A stretch of DNA of 64,000 nt from Sphingobacteriales bacterium 50-39 (GTDB lineage: Bacteria > Bacteroidota > Bacteroidia > Chitinophagales > Chitinophagaceae): the NCBI GenBank assembly GCA_001898505.1, contig MKTZ01000011.1, positions 186,001 to 250,000 of the forward strand. The letters are read 5' to 3'. Shown here piece after piece: positions 14,287 through 22,212 of the stretch. Below the pieces are notes generated by a model. That model was given only the letters and a program-made list of their open reading frames with translations. It made no database searches and was not told where the DNA came from. Each line of letters begins with the position of its first letter. Within the stretch, counting starts at the first letter, position 1. A program made the translations under genes and the position numbers.

Positions 14287-16947
14287 TTATGTTTCCGAAA
14301 CACCGGTTTTTCGGACATTTTGGGCGGGCGCCTTATCCTCCCGGGATACTTCGCTGATAAGCTCAGCGATAAGGGATGTCCAGCCCGTTTGGTGACTGGC
14401 GCCAAGACCATGACAGGCGTCCCCATGGAAATATTCATAAAAAAGAAGAAGGTCCCGGTTGGCCGGTTTCTGATAGAACCAGTTATACTTCCCGTGCAAC
14501 GGTCGCCTGCCCAGATCATCCATACGGAACAGGCTTACCACCCTTCGGGTCAGCTCATCCGCCACCTGCTCCAGGTTCAGCTGTTTACCCGAGCCCACCG
14601 GATATTCCACCTGCAACGTGTCACCATAAAACTTTCCATATCTGCGAATGGATTGTATGATGAGATAATTGATGGGTATCCAGACCGGTCCCCTCCAGTT
14701 GGAATTGCCCCCAAAAAAATCGGATGTACTGTCGCCCGGATCGTATTTGATATGGTAGTCGATACCCCCGATGTTCACCGTATAAGGATGCTGTTCGTGG
14801 TATTTCGACAAAGCCCTTATACCCCCCGCTGAAAGGAATTCATCCTCATTTAACAATCGCTCCAGCAGATGCACAAGTCTTTTCTGTGGCACCAGCGACA
14901 ACAGTATCTGCTCCCCATCGCTATGCTCTTCATTCGGCCAGTACCGCTTGTTCTTTAGCCGGTAGTTCTCGAACCAGTTGATCCTTTTCTTAAAGTCCGC
15001 CAGCTTTAACAATGTCTTTTTTTCAATGATCGATACCGCAAAGAGAGTCGTCAATCCCACAATAGATTGTATTCGCAATTGCATCGGGCTGCCGGCGATG
15101 GACAGTGTATCATAAAAGAACTTGTCTTCCTCATTCCACATACCCTGTTCATTCAGGGCCTCCGCGATCAGCACGAACTGCTCGAAGAACTTGGTGGCCG
15201 TATCCTCAAAGCTTTCATCCTTCATGGCGATCTCCAGGGCCATATCCATCATGTTCAGCGCATACATGCCCATCCAGCTCGTACCGTCCGCTTGCTCCAG
15301 CTGCATATCTCCGCCCAGGCGATGACTCCGGTCGAATACCCCTATATTATCCAGACCAAGGAAGCCTCCTTCGAACATGTTATTGCCGTTGGCATCCTTA
15401 CGATTGACCCACCAGGTGAAGTTGATCAATAGCTTTTGGAAGATGCGTTTTAAAAATCCGATGTCTCCCTTCCCCGTCCGCTCTTTCTCTATCCGGTAGA
15501 CCTCCAGCGCAGCCCAGGCCTGCACCGGCGGATTCACATCGCTGAAATTCCATTCGTATGCAGGGATCTGCCCATCCGGCTTCATATACCACTCCCGCAT
15601 GATAAGCAATAATTGATGCTTCGCGAAGACCGGGTCCACCAACGCCATCGCTATACTTTGAAAAGCCAGGTCCCAGGCCGCATACCAGGGATATTCCCAC
15701 TTATCCGGCATGGCAATGATATCCTGGTTCTTCAGGTGCTTCCAATCGTGGTTGCGTCCATTGAGCTTCCCCGAATTGACAGGAGTGATCCCATCGCTCG
15801 TCGTCAGCCAGCGTTCCACATCGTAATGATAATACTGCTTGCTCCATAACAATCCCGCCAGCGCCTGTCTTTGCACACGCGCCATCTCCGGACTGATATT
15901 GCGAGGTAGAATAGATTGGTAAAAGGCATCCGCCTCTTCCTTCCGGCTGGCAAAGATCCCTGCCGCGCCGCCGGAAAAAGGATTTTCCATGATCTTGTTG
16001 CTGAGACGCAGATAAATGGAACGGGTCCCGCCCGGCTCGATATTGTAATGATAGACAGGCGCGAACTTTGTCCCCGACTTCTTTTGTCGTAACAGCTCCA
16101 GGTTCTTTTTATGGATCACCGCATCGTGAAAGGCATCCTTTACAAATGGGGTCTTATTGGGCACACCCGAATGCTTCTCCGTATTCGTCTCGTTTTCCGT
16201 GAACAAACAATACGCCGGAGGCTGAAAATAGAGATAGTAGGGGCCCAGCCGGCTATGGCTGGCCTTGACGGAATTTTTATCCCGCGCCGTGATCACAGGC
16301 TTTTTCTCCAGTCCGTCATAGTTGCCTCTATTGTAGAACCATAAGGTGGGAAGGACAGTGATCTCCGCGGCCGTAGCTGCCCGGTTCTGAATATTGATCC
16401 GGATAAAAATGTCCTTGGCATTCTGTTTCGCATACGTAACGTGGACATCAAAATATTCATCTTTGTCGAACACCCCCGTGTCCAGTATTTCATACTCCGG
16501 CTCCTCTTTTGACCGTTTACGGTTCTCTTCCAGCAATTGTTTGTAAGGGAACTCCTGTTGCGGATACTTGTACAGGTACTCCATATAATAATGGGTAGGC
16601 AGGTTGTCCAGGTAGTAGTATAGCTCCTTTACATCCTCGCCGTGGTTGCCTTCCTTATTGCCCAGTCCAAAAAGTCGCTCTTTCAGGACAGGGTCCTTCC
16701 CATTCCAGAGCGCAACGGCAAAACAGAGGTTCTGAAAAAAATCAGAGATGCCTGCGAGTCCGTCCTCACCCCAGTAATAGGTGCGAAAATGTGACTGATC
16801 ATAAGGAAAGTAGTGCCATGCGTCCCCATATGGGCTGTAATCCTCTCTCACCGTTCCCCACTGCCGCTCGCTTAAATATGGTCCCCATTGCTCTAAAGGT
16901 ATTTTTTTAGCAGCGTTAACTGCCAGTCTTTGATGTTCTGCCGTCAT
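14287..16947 (-). CDS. MGH1-like / GH63-type glucosidase
   Basis: An 886-residue cytosolic-looking protein without a signal peptide. It is related to the glucosidase group containing mannosylglycerate hydrolase (MGH1) and GH63 enzymes: an N-terminal beta-rich domain (YGDAWHYFPYDQSHFRTYYW; TVLPTLWFYNRGNYDG) and a C-terminal (alpha/alpha)6 barrel with WEYPWYAAWDLAFQSIAMAL, DGTSWMGMYALNMMDMALEI and NWRGPVWIPINYLIIQSIRR. Acidic residues in the AAWDLAF and NWRGPVW contexts are the usual catalytic neighbourhood. I moved the start from 17028 to the ATG at 16947 (MTAEHQRL) because family members begin there and the extra 27 codons overlap the divergent helicase promoter region. Likely hydrolyses an alpha-glucosidic or mannosidic link in a compatible solute or storage sugar. 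Confidence 0.8.
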   Translation of the reverse strand: MTAEHQRLAVNAAKKIPLEQWGPYLSERQWGTVREDYSPYGDAWHYFPYDQSHFRTYYWGEDGLAGISDFFQNLCFAVALWNGKDPVLKERLFGLGNKEGNHGEDVKELYYYLDNLPTHYYMEYLYKYPQQEFPYKQLLEENRKRSKEEPEYEILDTGVFDKDEYFDVHVTYAKQNAKDIFIRINIQNRAATAAEITVLPTLWFYNRGNYDGLEKKPVITARDKNSVKASHSRLGPYYLYFQPPAYCLFTENETNTEKHSGVPNKTPFVKDAFHDAVIHKKNLELLRQKKSGTKFAPVYHYNIEPGGTRSIYLRLSNKIMENPFSGGAAGIFASRKEEADAFYQSILPRNISPEMARVQRQALAGLLWSKQYYHYDVERWLTTSDGITPVNSGKLNGRNHDWKHLKNQDIIAMPDKWEYPWYAAWDLAFQSIAMALVDPVFAKHQLLLIMREWYMKPDGQIPAYEWNFSDVNPPVQAWAALEVYRIEKERTGKGDIGFLKRIFQKLLINFTWWVNRKDANGNNMFEGGFLGLDNIGVFDRSHRLGGDMQLEQADGTSWMGMYALNMMDMALEIAMKDESFEDTATKFFEQFVLIAEALNEQGMWNEEDKFFYDTLSIAGSPMQLRIQSIVGLTTLFAVSIIEKKTLLKLADFKKRINWFENYRLKNKRYWPNEEHSDGEQILLSLVPQKRLVHLLERLLNEDEFLSAGGIRALSKYHEQHPYTVNIGGIDYHIKYDPGDSTSDFFGGNSNWRGPVWIPINYLIIQSIRRYGKFYGDTLQVEYPVGSGKQLNLEQVADELTRRVVSLFRMDDLGRRPLHGKYNWFYQKPANRDLLLFYEYFHGDACHGLGASHQTGWTSLIAELISEVSREDKAPAQNVRKTGVSET

Positions 16948-17096
16948 GATAATTTCTCGTTTCTCTGTCCATGGCAAGCCGTCCAAATTCACTAGGAAGT
17001 TACTAATTTCCCGCCAAAGCCCCCTCAAAAGCCGCCTCCGGCTGGTTTTCCAGCCCTCAAATCTCGCACTAAAACACGCTAGTCCACGGTTTTATT

Positions 17097-17104
17097 ATAC
17101 ATTT
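17097..17104 (+). promoter_or_regulatory. Bacteroidota-type -7 box of the DEAD-box helicase
   Basis: TACATTTG matches TAnnTTTG exactly. It lies 22 bases before the TTG codon proposed as start, and downstream of the upstream ATG starts in the same frame, which argues against those longer starts. Confidence 0.55.
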
Positions 17105-17125
17105 GTCACAATTAACACAACTATT

Positions 17126-18370
17126 TTGACTTTTAAAGAATTTGGACTGGATGAAGGCTTGTTGGAAGGTATCGAAGCATCCGGATATGAAACCGCCACT
17201 CCCGTACAAGAACAGGTAATCCCTCTGATCCTGGCAGGAAAAGACATCATCGCTTCAGCCCAGACCGGCACCGGCAAGACGGCCGCATTCCTCCTGCCCA
17301 TCATCAACAAGCTGCTTGCCTCCCGTATCGACGACCAGGTCAATGCCCTGGTCATTGTCCCTACCCGCGAGCTGGCCATACAGATCGCTCAAAACCTCGA
17401 AGGATTGTCCTATTTCACGCCGATCAGCTCCATCGCTGTATATGGCGGCGGGGACGGAAGCAATTTCACCAATGAAAAACAGGCCCTTTCCACAGGCGCC
17501 GACATCGTCATTTGCACACCCGGACGAATGATCGCTCACCTCAATATGGGTTATGTCAAGCTGAAAGGTCTGCAGTACCTGGTACTGGACGAGGCAGACA
17601 GGATGCTGGACATGGGCTTTATTGATGATATCATGAAGATCATTTCTTTTCTCCCTCCAAAAAGACAAAATCTGCTCTTCTCCGCCACCATGCCGCCCAA
17701 GATCCGCGAGCTGGCCAAAAAAATATTGCACGAGCCCTCCGAGGTCAATATCTCCATCTCCAAACCCCCCGCCAAGATCGTACAGCAGGCTTTTATCATT
17801 TATGAAACACAAAAGATCCCCCTGGTCAAATGGCTCCTGAAATCCCTCAACTTTAAAAGCATCCTCATATTCTGCTCCAAAAAGCACAACGTGAAACAGC
17901 TGACCATGGAGCTCAAGCGAGCCCGGTTCAATGTGAAGGAAATACATTCCGATCTGGAGCAGGCCGCCAGGGAAGAGGTCTTACTCGAGTTCCGCAGCAG
18001 ACGTCTCCAGATCCTGGTAGCTACAGATATCCTTAGCCGCGGCATCGACATCGACAGCATCGATCTGGTGATCAACTACGACGTGCCCAATGACGGGGAA
18101 GACTATGTACACCGCATCGGCCGTACGGCCCGGGCCGAGACAGATGGGATGGCTTATACCTTTGTCAGCGAAAAAGAACAAAATAAATTCAACTCCATCG
18201 AACAGCTCATCGGAACAACAGTACCCAAGGCGCAGGTCCCTGAACAGTTTGGTCCCACACCGGAATATGCTCCGCGAAGCAAACGCTCTGGCGGCGGCGG
18301 CAAGAGGAAAGGAAATGGCCGGCGCTTTCACACCGGAGGTCATCGTCCTCCCGCCCGGCCGAAACATTGA
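17126..18370 (+). CDS. DEAD-box RNA helicase
   Basis: About 414 residues with the full set of motifs: Q motif (GYETATPVQEQVIP), I (AQTGTGKT), Ia (VPTRELAIQ), II (DEAD), III (SAT), IV-V (ILVATDILSRGIDI) and VI (HRIGRTARA). The last 40 residues are a Gly/Arg/Lys-rich tail (RSGGGGKRKGNGRR) that may bind RNA. Enzymes of this RhlE/CsdA-like class unwind short RNA duplexes in ribosome assembly or cold adaptation. No ATG precedes the conserved LTFKEFG start at a sensible place; the TTG at 17126 is in frame, follows a -7 box at 17097 and gives the normal N-terminus. The stop abuts the end of the convergent chromate transporter gene directly. Confidence 0.9.
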   Translation: MTFKEFGLDEGLLEGIEASGYETATPVQEQVIPLILAGKDIIASAQTGTGKTAAFLLPIINKLLASRIDDQVNALVIVPTRELAIQIAQNLEGLSYFTPISSIAVYGGGDGSNFTNEKQALSTGADIVICTPGRMIAHLNMGYVKLKGLQYLVLDEADRMLDMGFIDDIMKIISFLPPKRQNLLFSATMPPKIRELAKKILHEPSEVNISISKPPAKIVQQAFIIYETQKIPLVKWLLKSLNFKSILIFCSKKHNVKQLTMELKRARFNVKEIHSDLEQAAREEVLLEFRSRRLQILVATDILSRGIDIDSIDLVINYDVPNDGEDYVHRIGRTARAETDGMAYTFVSEKEQNKFNSIEQLIGTTVPKAQVPEQFGPTPEYAPRSKRSGGGGKRKGNGRRFHTGGHRPPARPKH

Positions 18371-19630
18371 TCAAAGGAAACTCCATCCCCAACCCAGCAG
18401 CAGACAGATCAGGACAATGACGGGCGAGGGGAGACGTGAGAATTTCAACAGGGCAAAGGTCCCCGCGATAACGCCCAAATTTAAGAAAATATCCGTCCAG
18501 GCGATGGTAGCAAGATCCTTCATCATGTAACAGGCCGAGGCGATCATGATCCCCACCACGACAGAGTTGATCCCCTCCAGGGCCCGGAATACCACCGCAT
18601 ATTTTTTGAGGTTATGCCAGATGGGAAAAAAGAAAAGTACAAGCAATGCGCTTGGAAGAAATATCCCCGTGCTGGCGATAAAACATCCTAATATCTGCAT
18701 CGCCGTCCCTTTATCTCTCATCGCCATGCCACCCATGAACGAAGTCACCGCAAATACAGGACCTGGTATTGCCCTTGCCATACCGGCGCCGGAGTAGAAG
18801 TCCTCCTTATTTATCCGGATGATATTGGGATTGCGATGTATGAGTTTTTGAGACTCCGGACGAGCTACGAATTGTTCGTACATCATGGGAATCAATACAT
18901 TACCGCCGCCAAAGACCAAACTGCCAAATCGGTAGGTGTTTTCGAACAGGTTCAGCGGCCTCCTGCTGGGCCAGTTATTCTTACGCGACAGCTCGCTACT
19001 GGCTCCCGCCAACAGGAAAATAATGGCAAAAAGCCAGATATTGCCCCATTTGATCTTTTTGGAGGGCAGCTCTTTCTGAGGAATGCGTTTATCGCTGAGA
19101 TTGGTGACAAATCCACCCAACACCAGCAGGATGGGAAAGATCCAGGGCGTTTTGAAGAGGATAAAGGTCGCCACCGCGCTCACCGCAAGGATCACGCGGG
19201 TGATCGTATTGTGTACGGCTATTTTGAATGCCTGGTACGCTCCGTATGCAATAAAACCCACTGTCATGGGAGCTACAAAACGAAACAGCGCCGCCGTCCT
19301 TAATGTTCGCTCGTTGATATACGTGAGAAAGAAAGAAAATGCCCCCATCAATACACAAGCCGGCAGCGTCCAGATGATCAGCGTCAGCATGGCCAATACG
19401 ACCCCGCCCCGCTTATAGCCGATAAGGGTCAGTGTTTGTGTGGAAGAAGCTCCGGGCAATAGCTGACAAAAGGAGTTGTAATCCATCAACTCTGCTTCCG
19501 TTATATCTCTGCGCTTGTTCACAAAGGTCTTCATCATCATCCCCAGATGCCCCTGCGGGCCGCCGAATGCAGAGATACTATACAAAGCCACCGTTTTCAA
19601 AAATGCAATATGTCGAAATAAAACTGTCAA
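18371..19630 (-). CDS. chrA: Chromate transporter (ChrA, CHR family)
   Basis: A 419-residue integral membrane protein with two homologous CHR halves. The first opens with [20 protein letters not shown] and the second with [18 protein letters not shown]; each is followed by PGP/PGA-type motifs ([27 protein letters not shown]). About ten hydrophobic segments are visible. CHR proteins export chromate (CrO4 2-) across the inner membrane, driven by the proton gradient; some members may move sulfate or other oxyanions. Length is normal for a long-chain bidomain ChrA. It ends exactly where the convergent helicase gene ends. Confidence 0.88.
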   Translation of the reverse strand: MTVLFRHIAFLKTVALYSISAFGGPQGHLGMMMKTFVNKRRDITEAELMDYNSFCQLLPGASSTQTLTLIGYKRGGVVLAMLTLIIWTLPACVLMGAFSFFLTYINERTLRTAALFRFVAPMTVGFIAYGAYQAFKIAVHNTITRVILAVSAVATFILFKTPWIFPILLVLGGFVTNLSDKRIPQKELPSKKIKWGNIWLFAIIFLLAGASSELSRKNNWPSRRPLNLFENTYRFGSLVFGGGNVLIPMMYEQFVARPESQKLIHRNPNIIRINKEDFYSGAGMARAIPGPVFAVTSFMGGMAMRDKGTAMQILGCFIASTGIFLPSALLVLFFFPIWHNLKKYAVVFRALEGINSVVVGIMIASACYMMKDLATIAWTDIFLNLGVIAGTFALLKFSRLPSPVIVLICLLLGWGWSFL

Positions 19631-19683
19631 GACGATTATGTCAAATCTACAATTTATCGATTGTAGAAAATATGAGCAAAGCT

Positions 19684-19890
19684 AAATGTCCTAAAACCGG
19701 TCTTTTCGGCAAATGTAGACCGTTTTTAGGAAAGGTCTAATGTCTGAGGCCTTCGTCGGACCTGCTTCGACACGGAGCTTCGCTCATAACCTTCGTTGGT
19801 TCCAACACTGTTGGACCCGCCTCGGTTACCTCGGTCGTAACCTTCGGTCCCTCGGTTACGGACAACGTGCCTCCGGCCCGTTCTAATCGA
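19684..19890. repeat. Dispersed CTTCG-rich repeat, copy 2 (longest)
   Basis: The 330-bp gap before the M20 pseudogene is mostly this element. The head (about 19684-19742) has AAATGTCCTAAAACCGG, AAATGTAGACCGTTTT and GGAAAGGTCTAATG. The body (19750-19862) is nearly identical to copy 1 at 475-600. The tail is a near-perfect hairpin ACGTGCC-TCC-GGCCCGT (19865-19881). The head and tail alone, without the body, reappear inside the gene at 28782-29381. A separate inverted repeat (TCTACAATTTATCGATTGTAGA) lies at 19646-19667. Confidence 0.75.
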
Positions 19891-19963
19891 TGAAGGCGGA
19901 AATTTAACAGCTAAAGAAATCAATTCGCACACATTTCAGTATAGTTAAGATCAACCATTCAAC

Positions 19964-20349
19964 ATGAGAAAGATCCTGCTCCTCGTAGGCGTAATGCTCT
20001 CCGTTCTATTTGTCTCCGCACAAAAAAAGAACATCGCGACACTCATCAGCGCGGCCGCCGATAAGATTGAATCCAAAACTATCACCTGTGCGGATCATCT
20101 TCGGTCATTGGGCTCAGGGCCGATATGGATGGCAGAACTATCCATCGAGAATAAGCAGATGATCACCTACAACAATCCGGAACTGGTAAAAAGATGTTGC
20201 CTTCTTTACAAAAAGCAGCAGGAGAGGAAAATGTCCTTCCAACGGAGGCATCGACATGGTCGGAGGATTTTTACATCGATGAGGGCGGGTTCAAGACGGG
20301 TATAAAAGCTTTCTGCCAGCTCGTGATCGATTATTCAGGGTCTTATTGA
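19964..20349 (+). pseudogene. Decayed M20-family amidohydrolase
   Basis: The first codons give an intact signal peptide (MRKILLLVGVMLSVLFVSAQ) and the normal start of exported M20 amidohydrolases (LISAAADKIESKTI). The sequence then jumps to AELSIENKQMITYNNPELVK, a segment from near the end of such enzymes, so most of the catalytic domain is missing. At about 20186-20193 (GTAAAAAGATG) the frame shifts by one; reading on in the shifted frame gives MLPSLQKAAGEENVLPTEAS, then TWSEDF joined directly to YIDEGGFKTGIKAF, a further deletion, and ends with TGA at 20347. About 130 of roughly 430 residues remain and no metal-binding residues survive. A decayed aminoacyl or N-acyl peptidase gene next to repeat copy 2. 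Confidence 0.75.
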
Positions 20350-20397
20350 AGTAGCTTCCTTAATTTTACCCCGGCACTGTATGCGCCTCGTCGAAAA

Positions 20398-20748
20398 ATG
20401 GATATCGAAACGATCAGGGAGTATTGTCTGAAAAAGAAAGAAGTAGAGGAGGGGTTTCCTTTCGGGGACACCGTACTCGTCTTTAAGGTCAAAGGAAAGA
20501 TGTTCTTACTGGCCTCCCTCGACACCCCAGTCCTGCAATTCAATGTAAAATGTGATCCCGAAAAGGCCATCGAATGGAGGGAACAGTACCATGCAGTACA
20601 GCCCGGATACCATATGAATAAGAAAATGTGGAATACCGTGATCATGGACAACAGCATCCCATCCCGCACGATACGCCAAATGATCGATGATTCTTACGAG
20701 CTGGTGGTAAGATCTCTTCCTAAAAAGGCCCAAAAGGGATTATTGTGA
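20398..20748 (+). CDS. MmcQ/YjbR family protein
   Basis: A 116-residue cytosolic protein of the YjbR/CyaY-like fold: MDIETIREYCLKKKEVEEGF at the start, the middle strands VFKVKGKMFLLASL, then AVQPGYHMNKKMWNTVIMD and a final helix pair (DDSYELVVRSLPKKAQKGLL). These proteins are double-wing DNA-binding-like and common in Bacteroidota, but their role is not established. Length is normal. Monocistronic in appearance, with 49 bases from the pseudogene end. Confidence 0.85.
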   Translation: MDIETIREYCLKKKEVEEGFPFGDTVLVFKVKGKMFLLASLDTPVLQFNVKCDPEKAIEWREQYHAVQPGYHMNKKMWNTVIMDNSIPSRTIRQMIDDSYELVVRSLPKKAQKGLL

Positions 20749-20761
20749 TCTCCCCGGCCCC

Positions 20762-21337
20762 TCATCGGTAGTATCCATTCCGCTCGATCTCTTCTCTTAC
20801 TGCATCGGGCACCAGGTAACGTATAGACTTCCCCTCTTTTATATTTTTTCGGATATGCGTAGCCGAGATAGGTAGCAACGGCGCATTCAACACCGTTATC
20901 TTTTTTGCTTCAGGGAAGGAAGGAAGAGCTTCATGTCCTGGGCGTTTGTAGACGTAGATAGGATAGTGCTGTAACAGCCAGCTATGATTCTTCCATTTAG
21001 GAAGATTTTGTAAGCTGTCACTGCCCATGATGATAGAGAATTGGTGAGTAGGGTATTTTTCCTGAAGATAGGTCAGCGTGTCCACCGTATAGGATGGCTT
21101 AGGTAATTTGAATTCAATATCGGAGGCCCTCAATTTATTTTCACCTTCTATGGCGGCCTGTACGAGGTACAGCCGGTGGTATTCGTTCAACAACGAGGTG
21201 GATGGTTTAAGGGGATTTTGAGGGGAGACGACAAACCACACCTGGTCGAGGTCCGTATTTTCCAGTAAATAATTGGCGATGATAAGATGCCCGTGATGGA
21301 TGGGGTTGAACGAGCCGAAGTAAAGCCCTACTTGCAT
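20762..21337 (-). CDS. nadD: Nicotinate (nicotinamide) mononucleotide adenylyltransferase
   Basis: A 191-residue nucleotidyltransferase. The N-terminal GLYFGSFNPIHHGHLIIANY contains the (H/T)xGH motif (HHGH), and the C-terminal ISATHIRKNIKEGKSIRYLV contains the ISxTxIR motif. NadD adenylylates nicotinate mononucleotide to deamido-NAD, the shared late step of NAD synthesis in the cytoplasm. Its ATG overlaps the stop of the upstream FeoA-like gene as TAATG, so the two are translationally coupled. nadA, another NAD gene, lies 3.6 kb away but in a separate unit. Confidence 0.95.
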   Translation of the reverse strand: MQVGLYFGSFNPIHHGHLIIANYLLENTDLDQVWFVVSPQNPLKPSTSLLNEYHRLYLVQAAIEGENKLRASDIEFKLPKPSYTVDTLTYLQEKYPTHQFSIIMGSDSLQNLPKWKNHSWLLQHYPIYVYKRPGHEALPSFPEAKKITVLNAPLLPISATHIRKNIKEGKSIRYLVPDAVREEIERNGYYR

Positions 21338-21567
21338 TAGTATACCTCCTCTTCCATAAATATGTTCTCTGCCTCGTCCAGGCGGAGGCTGAGGTTATAT
21401 CCCGCCACCGTGATGGAAATTGGATCACCTAAGGGAGCCACCTGTTCAACACGGATCAACTCCCCGGGAACACATCCCATTTCCATGAGCTTGAGAAATA
21501 GCTCATTTTTTTCAAAAGAATGAATCCTGGCAACAGTTCCTGGTTCTAGCTCTGATAATCTCTTCAT
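21337..21567 (-). CDS. FeoA-domain protein
   Basis: A 76-residue SH3-like FeoA-domain protein: MKRLSELEPGTVARIHSFEK, LKLMEMGCVPGELIRVEQVA, PISITVAGYNLSLRLDEAEN. FeoA domains regulate or assist the ferrous iron transporter FeoB, but no feoB is near. A longer frame to 21675 lacks family features and overlaps the divergent ybeY start, so I used the ATG at 21567. The TAATG overlap with nadD implies joint expression. Whether it acts on iron uptake is open. Confidence 0.85.
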   Translation of the reverse strand: MKRLSELEPGTVARIHSFEKNELFLKLMEMGCVPGELIRVEQVAPLGDPISITVAGYNLSLRLDEAENIFMEEEVY

Positions 21568-21653
21568 GATGAAAAAGTTTCCCGATGAACAAATGTACGC
21601 CTTATGCCTTTCTCCCAAATCCATAAGCGGACCACAATCATTAATTTTACCAA

Positions 21654-22094
21654 ATGCCGACAAATACACCGTCAAATGTCCATTTCCATTTCCTAAAGGG
21701 GAGCAATTCCCTTTCCAATCGCACCCAGCTAAAGTCCTTTATAGCTTCCCTCTTTAAAAAAGAGAAGAAACGGCTGGGGGATATCCATTACATATTTTGC
21801 TCGGACCCCTACCTCCTGGAAATTAACCGGCAACACTTGCAGCATGATTACTATACGGATATCATCACATTTGGGTTATCAGACCCCGGCCAACCCATTC
21901 ATGCTGAGGTCTATATAAGTATCGATAGGGTAAGGGACAATGCCCGGCAGTTTAAGACTCCCCTAAAGGAGGAACTCCACCGGGTCATTTTCCATGGGGC
22001 TCTTCATCTCAGTGGTTATAAGGATAAAAAGACAAAGGATCAGGAGTTAATGAGGAAAATGGAGGATAAATACCTGGGATTGTACTTTAAATAA
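21654..22094 (+). CDS. ybeY: Endoribonuclease YbeY (16S rRNA maturation)
   Basis: A 146-residue UPF0054 protein. It has the family core (DIHYIFCSDPYLLEINRQHL, YTDIITFGLSD, AEVYISIDRVRDNA) and the metal motif HGALHLSGYKDKKTKDQ. As in other Bacteroidota the third histidine of the classic HxxxHxxxxxH is replaced by a lysine/aspartate-rich loop. YbeY trims the 3' end of 16S rRNA and takes part in ribosome quality control in the cytoplasm. It is divergent from the FeoA-nadD pair and lies just upstream of mnmG, with two parS-like sites in the gap. Confidence 0.92.
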   Translation: MPTNTPSNVHFHFLKGSNSLSNRTQLKSFIASLFKKEKKRLGDIHYIFCSDPYLLEINRQHLQHDYYTDIITFGLSDPGQPIHAEVYISIDRVRDNARQFKTPLKEELHRVIFHGALHLSGYKDKKTKDQELMRKMEDKYLGLYFK

Positions 22095-22132
22095 ATTGCC
22101 CACCTTTCTGGCCGAGCCTCCTGTGGAGGAAC

Positions 22133-22193
22133 GTTCCACGTGGAAACATCTTCTCTTTTTGCATTCCTCCTTTGGAATGTTTCCACGTGGAAC
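22133..22193. promoter_or_regulatory. Pair of parS-like palindromes upstream of mnmG
   Basis: Two 15-base sites, GTTCCACGTGGAAAC (22133-22147) and its exact reverse complement (22179-22193), are separated by 31 bases. Both carry the CACGTG core with GTT/AAC arms typical of the ParB-binding parS site (consensus TGTTnCACGTGnAACA). Together they can also fold as a long hairpin. Location just before mnmG (gidA), a gene often near the origin, supports a chromosome-segregation site. Confidence 0.6.
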
Positions 22194-22212
22194 TATAGTA
22201 CCTTTGCCCTCT

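Noticed and set aside
22096-22212. N-terminal extension of mnmG
   Set aside because: It runs through the parS-like palindromes and is not present in the family.
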